Below, one piece after another: positions 17,797 to 26,200 of a stretch of DNA of 64,000 bases. The notes below the pieces were generated by a model. It did not search any database. It had not been told where the DNA came from and saw nothing but the letters and a program-made list of their open reading frames with translations. A program made the position numbers and the translations under genes. Position 1 is the first letter of the stretch. Each line of letters starts with the position of its first letter. The DNA is from Hyphomicrobiales bacterium (GTDB lineage: Bacteria > Pseudomonadota > Alphaproteobacteria > Rhizobiales > Rhizobiaceae), in assembly GCA_900473185.1 (NCBI GenBank), contig UCKU01000008.1:1-64000 (forward strand), written 5' to 3'.

Positions 17797-18947
17797 GCAG
17801 CGCCAACATCACAGCCAACTGGAGCTATCCGACAGCCGTCAAGCTCGGCCGCGGCCGCATCAAGGAACTGGCCGACGCCTGCAAGAGCCTCGGCATGAAG
17901 AAGCCGCTGCTCGTCACCGACCGCGGCCTCGCCTCGATGGCGATCACCAAGAACGCGCTCGACATTCTCGAAGATGCAGGCCTCGGCCGGGCGATCTTTG
18001 CCGATGTCGATCCGAACCCGAACGAGAAGAACCTCGAAGCCGGCATCAAGGCCTTCCGCGACGGCGGCCATGACGGGGTTGTTGCCTTTGGCGGCGGTTC
18101 GGGCCTCGATCTCGGCAAGTGCGTCGCCTTCATGGTCGGCCAGACGCGCCCCGTCTGGGATTTCGAGGATATCGGCGACTGGTGGACGCGCGCGAACGTC
18201 GAAGGCATTGCACCGATCGTTGCCGTGCCGACGACGGCCGGCACCGGCTCGGAAGTCGGTCGGGCCAGCGTCATCACCAATTCTGTGACGCATGTGAAGA
18301 AGATCATCTTCCATCCGAAGTTTCTGCCGGGTGTCGTCATCGCCGATCCGGAACTGACGGTCGGCATGCCGAAGATCATCACGGCAGGCACCGGCATGGA
18401 TGCCTTCGCCCATTGCCTGGAAGCCTATTCCTCGCCCTTCTACCATCCGATGTCGGCCGGCATCGCGCTGGAGGGTATGCGGCTCGTCAAGGAATTCCTG
18501 CCGCGTGCCTATAAGGAAGGCACGGATCTGGAAGCCCGCGCCAACATGATGTCGGCAGCCGCCATGGGTGCTGTCGCCTTCCAGAAGGGGCTTGGCGCCA
18601 TCCACGCGCTCTCGCATCCGATCGGTGCCGTCTACAACACGCATCACGGCATGACCAATGCCGTCGTCATGCCGGCTGTCCTGCGCTTCAACCGCTCTGC
18701 CATCGAGGAGAAGATTGCGCGTGCCGCTGCCTATCTCGGAATTTCGGGCGGTTTCGACGGTTTCTATGATTACGTGCTGAAGCTGCGCTCCGAACTCAAC
18801 GTCCCTGACAATCTGACGGCGATGGGAATCACCACGGAGCGGATCGACGAACTGGCGGCGATGGCGATCGAAGACCCGAGCGCCGGCGGTAATCCGGTTG
18901 CATTGACGCTCGAAAATACCAAGACACTGTTTGCTGATTGCTTCTGA
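17793..18947 (+). CDS. Iron-containing alcohol dehydrogenase
   Basis: Group III, metal-dependent alcohol dehydrogenase of 384 residues. The cofactor motif GGGSGLDLGK and PTTAGTGSEV are visible. The metal ligands are an Asp and three His in ITAGTGMDAFAHCLEAY, ALSHPIGA and NTHHGMTNAV. The ATG at 17793 overlaps the aldehyde dehydrogenase stop, so the pair is translated together, as expected for consecutive oxidation of an alcohol to an acid. Upstream in-frame codons belong to the aldehyde dehydrogenase region. The gene ends at a strong terminator. Confidence 0.92.
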   Translation: MSSANITANWSYPTAVKLGRGRIKELADACKSLGMKKPLLVTDRGLASMAITKNALDILEDAGLGRAIFADVDPNPNEKNLEAGIKAFRDGGHDGVVAFGGGSGLDLGKCVAFMVGQTRPVWDFEDIGDWWTRANVEGIAPIVAVPTTAGTGSEVGRASVITNSVTHVKKIIFHPKFLPGVVIADPELTVGMPKIITAGTGMDAFAHCLEAYSSPFYHPMSAGIALEGMRLVKEFLPRAYKEGTDLEARANMMSAAAMGAVAFQKGLGAIHALSHPIGAVYNTHHGMTNAVVMPAVLRFNRSAIEEKIARAAAYLGISGGFDGFYDYVLKLRSELNVPDNLTAMGITTERIDELAAMAIEDPSAGGNPVALTLENTKTLFADCF

Positions 18948-18973
18948 TCAGATAAAGGCGGACCTATCAACTT

Positions 18974-19007
18974 GCCCGGAAAACCTTGGTTTTCCGGGCT
19001 TTTTTTG
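18974..19007 (+). terminator. Rho-independent terminator of the amine/amino-alcohol cluster
   Basis: Near-perfect 26-base hairpin GCCCGGAAAACC/GGTTTTCCGGGC followed directly by seven T, 27 bases after the alcohol dehydrogenase stop. Confidence 0.92.
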
Positions 19008-19070
19008 TTTTTAGCGCATGCTTATTTCTGATGATGCGAAAAATGCAGGCAGCAATTTCAGCGGGTCCGT

Positions 19071-19087
19071 TTAACAGTTTGTTAACC
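19071..19087 (+). promoter_or_regulatory. Candidate CtrA box (TTAA-N7-TTAACC)
   Basis: TTAA at 19071-19074, seven bases, then TTAACC at 19082-19087 exactly match the CtrA cell-cycle regulator consensus TTAA-N7-TTAAC of alphaproteobacteria. A further GGTTAACC palindrome lies at 19104-19111. Both sit 75-115 bases upstream of the ParA-like ATPase gene. The match is seen in the sequence; occupancy by CtrA is inference. Confidence 0.6.
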
Positions 19088-19184
19088 ACGATTGGCAAGG
19101 ATGGGTTAACCGCACGATGCTCCGACAGTGCGATTAATAACGAGCGATGCCGGCTCGCGCCATTTCCCTTCGAGGACTAAGAAT

Positions 19185-19895
19185 ATGCCAGTCATCACAT
19201 TCGCAAATACCAAGGGCGGCGCCGGCAAGACCACAGCCGTATTGCTGCTTGCTACCGAACTTGCCCGTCAGGGCTACCGCGTCACCATCCTCGATGCCGA
19301 TCCGCAGCACTGGATTTCGCGCTGGCACGAAATCTCCGGCCATGTGGCAAACATCAGCGTCATCGATTTCGTAACGACTGCCTCGCTGCCGCAGCACATC
19401 AGCGAAAACAAGCAGAATACCGATTACTTCATCATCGACCTGCCGGGCGCGCGTAATCCGCTGCTGGCAACGGCCGTCGGTCTCTCCGACCATGTGCTGA
19501 TCCCGATCCAGGGCTGTGCCATGGATGCCCGCGGCGGCGCTCAGGTTCTCGAGCTCCTGCAGTATCTTGAGGAGAAGGCAGGCATCAAGATCGGCCATTC
19601 GGTCGTGCTGACCCGCGTCAACTCCATGGTTACCACCCGCGCGCTGCAGCTCGTCAAGGCGCTGCTGAACGAGCGCCACGTGCCGGTTCTCGATACGGCG
19701 ATCATCGAACGTTCGGCCTTCCGCGACATCTTCGATTGCGGCGGCACGCTGCATACGATGGACCCGATGCGCGTCAGCAACCTCGACAAAGCCCGTGAAA
19801 ACGCCCTCTGTTTCGCAGAAGAGATCATTCGCAAGGTGCCGGGCCGCCTTCCGGTTGCCATTCGCCTGGCAAACGCCATGGGCCGTGCTGCCTGA
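19185..19895 (+). CDS. Orphan ParA/MinD-family ATPase
   Basis: Deviant Walker ATPase of 236 residues starting MPVITFANTKGGAGKTTAVL, with the ParA-type P-loop KGGAGKTT at residues 10-17, DADPQHW (A' motif) and FIIDLPGAR (Walker B). The length and single-domain layout resemble VirC1-like and small ParA proteins rather than chromosomal ParA or plasmid RepA, and no parB gene is adjacent. The ATG at 19185 has CGAGGA upstream; in-frame codons before it are in the promoter. A perfect CtrA-type box upstream suggests cell-cycle-timed expression, and so a role in polar positioning of a cargo. The cargo is unknown. Confidence 0.82.
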   Translation: MPVITFANTKGGAGKTTAVLLLATELARQGYRVTILDADPQHWISRWHEISGHVANISVIDFVTTASLPQHISENKQNTDYFIIDLPGARNPLLATAVGLSDHVLIPIQGCAMDARGGAQVLELLQYLEEKAGIKIGHSVVLTRVNSMVTTRALQLVKALLNERHVPVLDTAIIERSAFRDIFDCGGTLHTMDPMRVSNLDKARENALCFAEEIIRKVPGRLPVAIRLANAMGRAA

Positions 19896-19922
19896 TCAGG
19901 CTATCGGGGGGTAGGGAAATTG

Positions 19923-19950
19923 ATGCCTCGGCTTCGGCCGGGGCATTTTC
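19923..19950 (+). terminator. Terminator of the ParA-like gene
   Basis: Ten-base stem ATGCCTCGGC/GCCGGGGCAT (one T:G wobble) with a TTCG tetraloop and a TTTT tail, 27 bases after the ParA-like stop. It argues against starting the next gene at the in-frame ATG at 19923. Confidence 0.75.
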
Positions 19951-20024
19951 CATTTGAAATTACATTTGCTCACTGGTGTAATGGTTGTCAGGTTGTAAAA
20001 ATCCCTTCACGCGCGAAGCAACGC

Positions 20025-21140
20025 ATGAGCATCACCCGGCAAGTCGACGACAAGCTTATCGATTCCATCTACGGAATCGTTTTTGGCGAAGCGCGATGGG
20101 ATACGTTCCTGACGGAGTTGAACGGGCTGTTGCCGGGGGCGGGAACCAGCCTTTTCTATCACGACGCTGCGCGGGCGGAAGGTTCGTCGCAGTTCCACAT
20201 CAACATGGATCAGGCGTGGATCGACACCTACACTCGCTATTACTGCCGGCTGAACCCCTGGATATCCGGCCTGAACAGAACGCCCACCGGGCAGGGGGCA
20301 ATCGGCGAGGATTTCATATCCTATGCGGAGCTTTCTAAGACCGAGTTCTTCAATGACTTCTGGCATCGGCATGAAGGTCACGGCGCCGTCGGCATGGCGA
20401 TCCTGCGGGAGGGGAGCCGATCGTTCAATCTTTCGATCACCACGACCCGCTGGACCGATCCGAATGAGAGCCGGGCCTGTGCTGGGCTTCTGACACGGAT
20501 CGCGCCGCATCTGAGGCGGGCCTTCATCGCGCTGGAATCCGGTGGCCGGCAGAAGAGCCATTCGGAGATCAACGGACGACTGTTCGATGCCATTGGTGTC
20601 GGCGTGCTCCTGCTGAATTCAGAGCGGCGACTGATGTCCGCTTCTGGCTTGGGAGAGGCGGTACTCGAACAGGGAAAAGGTGTCTGGCTTTCACCGCTCG
20701 GAACGGTGCATCTTGCCGACGAGGATGCGGACGACCGTCTCACACTGATGCTGCGGCATGGAGAGGAGGCGGAGCGTCAGCAGACGGTTCTGACGGATGG
20801 CCGGAAGATCACCTTGCTCAAGCTTGAGAAGAGCCACCACCCACGCTTCTTCGAACGGCCTGTCGTCGCCATCCTGATCGAGCCGCAACAAAGCTCTACG
20901 GGGCTGAGTGATGAGAAACTGCGCAGTGATTTCGGTCTCACGCAGGCTGAGATCAGGGTCGTGAGGGCGCTGGTTTCGGGAGGCTCGGTTGCGGGCCTGG
21001 CTGCCGAAACCAGCCGTTCACGGGAGACGATCCGTTCGCAAGTGCGGTCCGTCTACATGAAGACGGGCGCCAGGAAGCAGGTGGAACTCTTGCGTCTTAT
21101 CCAGTTCGGCGAGCGCCCGGCGGAGACACCGGGCGAATAG
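20025..21140 (+). CDS. LuxR-type HTH transcriptional regulator (solo)
   Basis: Regulator of 371 residues with a C-terminal GerE/LuxR-type helix-turn-helix (about residues 300-362; FGLTQAEIRVVRALVSGGSV, then TSRSRETIRSQVRSVYMKTG). The N-terminal 200 residues do not show the acyl-homoserine-lactone-binding tryptophan/tyrosine pattern I would expect. They resemble the PAS-like sensor of uncharacterised rhizobial LuxR solos. The ATG at 20025 was chosen because the upstream in-frame codons lie in a terminator. It converges with the L,D-transpeptidase gene, leaving six bases between the stops. Target genes are unknown. Confidence 0.8.
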   Translation: MSITRQVDDKLIDSIYGIVFGEARWDTFLTELNGLLPGAGTSLFYHDAARAEGSSQFHINMDQAWIDTYTRYYCRLNPWISGLNRTPTGQGAIGEDFISYAELSKTEFFNDFWHRHEGHGAVGMAILREGSRSFNLSITTTRWTDPNESRACAGLLTRIAPHLRRAFIALESGGRQKSHSEINGRLFDAIGVGVLLLNSERRLMSASGLGEAVLEQGKGVWLSPLGTVHLADEDADDRLTLMLRHGEEAERQQTVLTDGRKITLLKLEKSHHPRFFERPVVAILIEPQQSSTGLSDEKLRSDFGLTQAEIRVVRALVSGGSVAGLAAETSRSRETIRSQVRSVYMKTGARKQVELLRLIQFGERPAETPGE

Positions 21141-21146
21141 CCTTCC

Positions 21147-22532
21147 TCAATCGACGAATTCGACCGTCACGCCCGGCTTGACCATCTTGGCAAGCTCCGT
21201 CGCGTCCCAGTTCGTCAGACGGATGCAGCCGTGGCTCTGGGTACGGCCGATCTTTGACGGGTCGGGGGTGCCGTGAATGCCATAGGTGGGCTTGGATAGC
21301 GCCATCCATACGGTGCCAACGGGGCCGTTTGGACCGGGCGGGATATCGAGGATCTTGTCGTTGGCGCCCTGCTGGAAATTGATCTTGGGATTATAGGTGT
21401 AGCCCGGATTAAGGGCTACGCGCTCGACGGTGACGATGCCCGACGGCGAGGGCGTGTCGGTCGAGCCGATCGAAGCGGGGTAGGCAGCAACGAGATTGCC
21501 GGCGTCGTCATAGGCGAAGACCTGCTTGCGGCCCTTGTCGGCGAGGATCTTCGCGACTGCGCCGATCTTGTTCTCGCCGGGATTGACGACCTTGATGACG
21601 GTGCCTGGAATCGTGAAATCCGTGCCAGGGTTCATTTCCTTCAGGAAGTTCTCGTCCATGTGGAAGCGTTCGGCGAGCGCTTCGGTGACCGAGGTGTAAG
21701 CGAGGGACGGCAGGAGCGCCTTCTGCGAATAATCTTCCGGGATTTGCGCGACATAGGGACCGGCCGCATCCGCATCCGTGATCGTGTAGTTGACGACCGG
21801 CAGGCCGCCATTCATGCGCAGTTCTTCGAGGATCGCATCCGTATTATTTGGATCGAGCTTGGTGCCGGTCATCTGTTCATAGGCGTAGATCGCCTTGGTG
21901 ACATTGGAGCCCATGTGGCCGTCGATGACACCAGGCGAAACGCCGGAGCGATCCAGAAAGACCTGAAGGGCCACGATCTCGGGCTTCGACTTGTCCTTGA
22001 GAGTGATCACAGGTTCCTGCGGCGCCGGGCGCGGCTCGTCTGCGGGTGGAATCTGCTGATCGGGCTCGACTGCTGCATAGTCGTCCTGTCCCTGCTGATC
22101 GCCGGGATAGGCCTGATCCTCAAGCGGCCGGCGCTCTATGGCGGCGTCCTGCGGAATGGAGCCGGTTACCGGGCCACGCTCGGAATAGCGCGTGTCGCCG
22201 TAACGGTTATTGTCCGCGTAATAAGGATCGTTGTTATAGGGATCGTTGGAGGCTTCACGCGATGTGCGCGGCGAATAATAGCCGCGGGCGCGCATCTCGG
22301 TGGCGATGATGTTGCCGTAGCGGTCGACCAATACGCGATTGCCGCTGTAGTCACGGGTATAGACGAAGCCGCGGCCGGGCGGGACGTAGTCGAGAATTTC
22401 GCCGCCTGGCGTCACCAGCACGATATCGCTCCGGTTTCGGCCATATTGCTGGGCATCGGCCTGCGGCGCGACGGCAGCTAGCGCCAACAGCATGGCCGAA
22501 AAAGAAAAGGCCGATTTCATAAAGCGATTCAC
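21147..22532 (-). CDS. L,D-transpeptidase (YkuD domain) with peptidoglycan-binding region
   Basis: Periplasmic cross-linking enzyme of 461 residues. Residues 1-27 are a signal peptide ending AVAPQADA. A repeat-poor, Pro/Asp/Tyr-rich linker (about 30-160) leads to a PG_binding_1-like segment (LQVFLDRSGVSPGVIDGHMG, about 190-209). The C-terminal YkuD domain has the catalytic motif SHGCIRLTNWD. It probably forms 3-3 peptide cross-links or anchors proteins to murein. Translation appears to start at a GTG at 22532 with GAGGTG upstream; an ATG at 22520 is the alternative. It is one of several murein-modifying genes in this window. Confidence 0.9.
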   Translation of the reverse strand: MNRFMKSAFSFSAMLLALAAVAPQADAQQYGRNRSDIVLVTPGGEILDYVPPGRGFVYTRDYSGNRVLVDRYGNIIATEMRARGYYSPRTSREASNDPYNNDPYYADNNRYGDTRYSERGPVTGSIPQDAAIERRPLEDQAYPGDQQGQDDYAAVEPDQQIPPADEPRPAPQEPVITLKDKSKPEIVALQVFLDRSGVSPGVIDGHMGSNVTKAIYAYEQMTGTKLDPNNTDAILEELRMNGGLPVVNYTITDADAAGPYVAQIPEDYSQKALLPSLAYTSVTEALAERFHMDENFLKEMNPGTDFTIPGTVIKVVNPGENKIGAVAKILADKGRKQVFAYDDAGNLVAAYPASIGSTDTPSPSGIVTVERVALNPGYTYNPKINFQQGANDKILDIPPGPNGPVGTVWMALSKPTYGIHGTPDPSKIGRTQSHGCIRLTNWDATELAKMVKPGVTVEFVD

Positions 22533-22787
22533 GTCTCACACCTCGATCAGTGGCTCGGCAGACACACACCTGCGAATTTTGACGCTAGTGTGGAATTTCT
22601 TAAGCCGTGCTGAACAAAACATAAAAACAACAGTGTTTTGCGTTTACTCATAAACGCTTGCGCGAAGATGACGTTCCTGTGAGGTCGCCGGTTGCGGTGC
22701 TCCCCGCCCAATTCATCGGTCCCGATTGACGAGGGTGACCGCACGACCTAACGCTACCGCAACCAAGATTCCCCGGGAGGACAGCCG

Positions 22788-23624
22788 ATGATCGAATTTG
22801 CCGCCGCAAGCGGGCCGCGCCTGATGCTGGACGAAACATCGGTGCTGGATATCGCCGGCTGCTTTATCGAGGGTGTGGACATCGCGCCCAAGCGGGCCAT
22901 TCCTGACGATGGCGACCCACGAATCGATCACTCGCTGGAAGGCTTCCTCTTCACCTGCGGTCCTGATCATATCCGCCACCGGCAGCCCATTCCCGGCACT
23001 GATGGTAAGATCTATCCGCTGCACGGCTCTGCCTCCGGCCATCCGGCCAAGGTGCTGTGGACGAGGTTGGAAAACGGCGATGCCGAATGCCGCGCCGATA
23101 TCGACATCACTACGGTCGAGGGCTTGCCGCAGCGCATCGAGCGGCTGTGGCGGATCGACGGGGCGACGGGCGAGGTCTCGCTTGAGGATCGCGTGGTCAA
23201 TACGAGCCGCGAGACGGTGCCAACCTTCCTGATGTACCATATGAACACCGGCGGCAAATGGCTCGACGCGGCGACGCGGCTCGAAGGCCGGATGCTAGAA
23301 GGCGGTGGTTTTCCCTGGACCTTCGGCGAGGAGCCGGGCGGCATCTTCTGCGTCGAGTCTCCCGCTACTGAAGATGGTTTCGCCGAAGTCCGGCTTGGGC
23401 CGATTGCTGCGATCGGCGGCAAGACGCTGAGGGTGCGTTTCCGCGCCGATACGCTGCCGCATCTGCAGATCTGGCGGAACCAGAAGGCGCCGGCGCATAT
23501 TATCGGTATCGAACCGGTGTCGCACCGCTGGGTGCTGCGCCATGAGCTGGAGACGGCCGGTGAGTTCAACTGGCTGAAGCCGGGTGAAAGCCGCAGCTAC
23601 GGCCTGCGTTTCGCTTTCGTCTAA
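22788..23624 (+). CDS. DUF4432 family galactose-mutarotase-like protein
   Basis: Protein of 278 residues with the beta-sandwich signature of the aldose 1-epimerase superfamily. FLFTCGPDHIR near residues 46-56, PLHGSASGHPA near 75-85 and MYHMNTGGKW near 150-159 match the DUF4432 pattern, in which conserved His residues line the sugar pocket. No signal peptide is seen, so it should be cytoplasmic. The GGGAGGACAGCCG before the ATG at 22788 sets the start. No sugar operon is adjacent, and the substrate is unknown. Confidence 0.72.
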   Translation: MIEFAAASGPRLMLDETSVLDIAGCFIEGVDIAPKRAIPDDGDPRIDHSLEGFLFTCGPDHIRHRQPIPGTDGKIYPLHGSASGHPAKVLWTRLENGDAECRADIDITTVEGLPQRIERLWRIDGATGEVSLEDRVVNTSRETVPTFLMYHMNTGGKWLDAATRLEGRMLEGGGFPWTFGEEPGGIFCVESPATEDGFAEVRLGPIAAIGGKTLRVRFRADTLPHLQIWRNQKAPAHIIGIEPVSHRWVLRHELETAGEFNWLKPGESRSYGLRFAFV

Positions 23625-23710
23625 TGAAGGGGCGTTCGGCGAAGACGTGTTGACGCTTGACAGGACGCGTCGTAGACCTTCAGCCCACCATTTTCGAGGA
23701 GATTGAGACG

Positions 23711-24049
23711 ATGGATATCCGCCAGATCGACGATGAATACTCCGTTTCCGGCCAGATCACGGTTGACGAACTCGACCAGATCAAGGCGCTCGGCTTCAAA
23801 TCCATCGTCTGCCATCGTCCGGATGGCGAAAGCCCTGATCAGACGCCTTTTGCCGTCATCGAAGCCCGCGCCAAGGAAATTGGCCTTGCGATCACCCACG
23901 TGCCCGTCGGCCCGATGGGCGTGACTGAGGAAGCTGTGCAGGGCATGGTCGACGCACTCGACGAATTCGAGCGCCCGATGCTCGGCTACTGCCGCTCCGG
24001 CGCGCGCTCCACGGCGATCTATCAGAAGACACACCACATCCGCGCTTAG
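23711..24049 (+). CDS. TIGR01244 family phosphatase/sulfurtransferase-like protein
   Basis: Small cytoplasmic protein of 112 residues of the DUF442 (beta-lactamase hydrolase-like) family with a protein-tyrosine-phosphatase-like fold. FKSIVCHRPDGE and the active-site loop GYCRSGARST, with its reactive Cys near residue 98, are visible. AGGAGATTGAGACG before the ATG at 23711 fixes the start. Stand-alone members are linked to sulfide handling or biofilm traits in other bacteria, but the reaction here is not established. It lies 86 bases downstream of the DUF4432 gene and is followed by a hairpin terminator. Confidence 0.8.
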   Translation: MDIRQIDDEYSVSGQITVDELDQIKALGFKSIVCHRPDGESPDQTPFAVIEARAKEIGLAITHVPVGPMGVTEEAVQGMVDALDEFERPMLGYCRSGARSTAIYQKTHHIRA

Positions 24050-24079
24050 TCTTCAGTTTGGAAGGCTGAATATTCCGAT

Positions 24080-24103
24080 GCCGCCTGAAGGCGGCGTCTT
24101 TCA
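24080..24103 (+). terminator. Short terminator-like hairpin after the TIGR01244 gene
   Basis: Stem GCCGCC/GGCGGC with a TGAA loop followed by GTCTTTCATTT, 30 bases after the stop and 22 bases before the RidA start. It may be partial, allowing read-through into ridA. Confidence 0.55.
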
Positions 24104-24124
24104 TTTGATGAACAGGAGAACACG

Positions 24125-24469
24125 ATGAGCATCAAGCGTATCGACATCGGCGCCCGCATGAGCGGCGCCGTCATCCACGGCAACACCGTCTATCTCGCAG
24201 GCCAGGTCGGCGAAGGCGAAAGCGTTACGGATCAGTGCAAGTCTGCACTCGGCGAAGTCGATCGTCTGCTCGCCGCTGCCGGCAGCAACAAGTCGAAGAT
24301 CTTGCAGACGATCATCTATCTCTCCGATATCGCCTATTTCGCAGAGATGAACGCCGTCTGGGAAGGCTGGATCGACCCGGCAAATCCGCCGGCCCGCGCC
24401 ACCAGCGAAGCCAAGCTCGCTGCGCCGAAGTACAAGGTCGAGTTCATCGTCACAGCTGCTCTCGACTAA
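24125..24469 (+). CDS. RidA/YjgF family protein
   Basis: Small trimeric-type protein of 114 residues of the RidA superfamily, whose archetype hydrolyses reactive enamine/imine intermediates from PLP enzymes. NTVYLAGQVGEG, the central LSDIAYFAEMNAVWEGW, and the C-terminal ARATSEAKLAAPKYKVEFIV with its conserved Arg are in the expected places. AACAGGAGAACACG gives a strong ribosome binding site for the ATG at 24125. Which subfamily it belongs to, and whether it is a true deaminase, cannot be judged by eye. Confidence 0.9.
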   Translation: MSIKRIDIGARMSGAVIHGNTVYLAGQVGEGESVTDQCKSALGEVDRLLAAAGSNKSKILQTIIYLSDIAYFAEMNAVWEGWIDPANPPARATSEAKLAAPKYKVEFIVTAALD

Positions 24470-24494
24470 GAGCGTCGCACAGAACGAGCTTGAG

Positions 24495-24542
24495 GCCGGT
24501 GAAGTGTGAACCAGATTGGTTCACGTATTCACCGGCTTTTTG
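24495..24542 (+). terminator. Two-tier terminator downstream of ridA
   Basis: Outer stem GCCGGTGAA/TTCACCGGC and inner stem GTGAACC/GGTTCAC around a five-base loop, followed by TTTTTG. It overlaps the 3' end of the convergent thiamine-diphosphate enzyme gene. Confidence 0.85.
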
Positions 24543-26187
24543 TTTGGGCGATTTCCGAGAGGGTTCGGGTCGGCGTGATCGCCTCAGGATCGAGCTTGAT
24601 TTCGATGATTGACGGCTTACCGCTGTCGCGCGCCCGCTCGAAGGCCGGCGCAAAGTCCTCGGTCTTTTCCACCGTCTCGCCGTGGCCGCCATAGGCGCGG
24701 GCAAGAGCTGCAAAATCCGGATTGGTGAGGTCGGTGGCGCTGACCCGGCCCGGATATTCGCGCTCCTGATGCATGCGGATCGTGCCGTAGATGCCGTTAT
24801 TGACGACGACTGCGATGATCGGCAGGCCGTAGCGTACGGCGGTCGCAAATTCCTGTCCGTGCATCAGGAAACAGCCGTCACCGGCAAAGCAGATGACTTG
24901 CCTGTCGGGAAAGAGCCGCTTGGCGGCAACGGCGGCCGGCAGGCCGTAGCCCATGGAGCCTGAGGTTGGTGCCGCCTGCGTGTTGAAACGACGAAAGCGG
25001 TGGAAGCGATGCACCCAGGTGGCGTAGTTGCCGGCGCCATTGGTGAAGATCGTGTCCGGCTTCGTATTGGCCTCCAGCCATTCCATGATCGGTCCCATAT
25101 GGACGGCGCCCGGGCCTGTTGCCGGCGGCTTCGACCAGGCGAGATAGGCCTGATGCATGCGCTCGGTGCGTTCGGCCCAGCGCGACTCGGCCGGCGCTTC
25201 GAGATCGGCGAGCGCTTCGACGAAATCGGCGGGACTGGCGCAGATGGCGAGATCGGGGCGATAGACGCGGCCAAGCTCGGACGGGTCCGGATGGATATGG
25301 ACGAGCGACTGGGCCGGGTAGGGGATATCGAGCAGCGTGTAGCCCGAGGAGGGCATTTCCGACATGCGGCTGCCAAGCAGGATCAGGAGATCGCTTTCTT
25401 TGATCTCTTTCGCCAGCGCCGGATTGATGCCTATGCCGACATCGCCGGCATAGGAGGGATGCAGGTGATCGAACAGCATCTGGCGGCGGAAGGAACAGCC
25501 GACCGGCAGGCTGAAGCGCTCGGCAAAGGTCTGGAAATCGGCGACCGCATCGGCATCCCAGCGGGTGCCGCCGAGGATGACCATCGGCCGCTCGGCCTTC
25601 AAGAGGCGCAAGTAGAGATCATCGATCTGGCTGCGGCCCGGATGGGCTTCGACGCGCGTATGGCGCCTGGCGCGGGGCGCTTCGACTTCGTCGCGCAGCA
25701 TATCCTCCGGCAGCGTCAGGACGACGGGGCCGGGGCGTCCCGATGTGGCGATCGCAAAGGCGCGGGTGACGAATTCCGGGATGCGGGCGGCATCGTCGAT
25801 CTCGCCGACCCATTTGGCAAATTCGGTGAAAGCGCGGCGGAACTCGACTTCCTGGAAGGCTTCGCGCTCGCGCGCCTCCCGCTGCACCTGGCCGATGAAG
25901 AGGATCATCGGGATCGAATCCTGCCGGGCAATGTGCAGGCCGGCAGAAGCATTGGTGGCGCCTGGGCCGCGGGTGACCATACAGATGCCGGGTTCGCCGG
26001 TCAGCCGGCCCCAGCAATCCGCCATCATGGCAGCACCACCCTCCTGGCGGCAGACGATGACGTCGATATCGCTGTCATGCAGGGCGTCGAGCACGGCGAG
26101 GAAGCTCTCTCCCGGCACGCAGGAGAGGCGTTTCACGCCGTTTGCCTTCAGCGCCTCGACGATCAATTGCCCGCCTGTCCTCTTCAT
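24529..26187 (-). CDS. Thiamine-diphosphate-dependent enzyme, acetolactate synthase-like
   Basis: Cytoplasmic ThDP enzyme of 552 residues with the three usual domains. The N-terminal pyrimidine-binding domain holds the catalytic Glu in VCRQEGGAAMMAD and TRGPGATNAS. The central domain is about 200-330. The C-terminal diphosphate-binding domain holds the metal motif AGDGCFLMHG ending in VVVNN. It is not a typical oxalyl-CoA decarboxylase (N-terminus and GPGATN region are synthase-like), although a class III CoA-transferase gene lies 13 bases upstream on the same strand. The pairing suggests a decarboxylase, lyase or condensing enzyme acting on an acyl-CoA or oxoacid; the reaction is unresolved. 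Confidence 0.85.
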   Translation of the reverse strand: MKRTGGQLIVEALKANGVKRLSCVPGESFLAVLDALHDSDIDVIVCRQEGGAAMMADCWGRLTGEPGICMVTRGPGATNASAGLHIARQDSIPMILFIGQVQREAREREAFQEVEFRRAFTEFAKWVGEIDDAARIPEFVTRAFAIATSGRPGPVVLTLPEDMLRDEVEAPRARRHTRVEAHPGRSQIDDLYLRLLKAERPMVILGGTRWDADAVADFQTFAERFSLPVGCSFRRQMLFDHLHPSYAGDVGIGINPALAKEIKESDLLILLGSRMSEMPSSGYTLLDIPYPAQSLVHIHPDPSELGRVYRPDLAICASPADFVEALADLEAPAESRWAERTERMHQAYLAWSKPPATGPGAVHMGPIMEWLEANTKPDTIFTNGAGNYATWVHRFHRFRRFNTQAAPTSGSMGYGLPAAVAAKRLFPDRQVICFAGDGCFLMHGQEFATAVRYGLPIIAVVVNNGIYGTIRMHQEREYPGRVSATDLTNPDFAALARAYGGHGETVEKTEDFAPAFERARDSGKPSIIEIKLDPEAITPTRTLSEIAQTKSR

Positions 26188-26200
26188 GGCCCCTTCCTTC

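Noticed and set aside
19185-19895. Plasmid partition (repABC) module
   Set aside because: No repB, repC or parS-like sequence is next to the ParA-like gene, and all surrounding genes look chromosomal.
19923-20024. Upstream start for the LuxR-type gene at the ATG of 19923
   Set aside because: That ATG lies within the terminator hairpin of the preceding gene and has no ribosome binding site.
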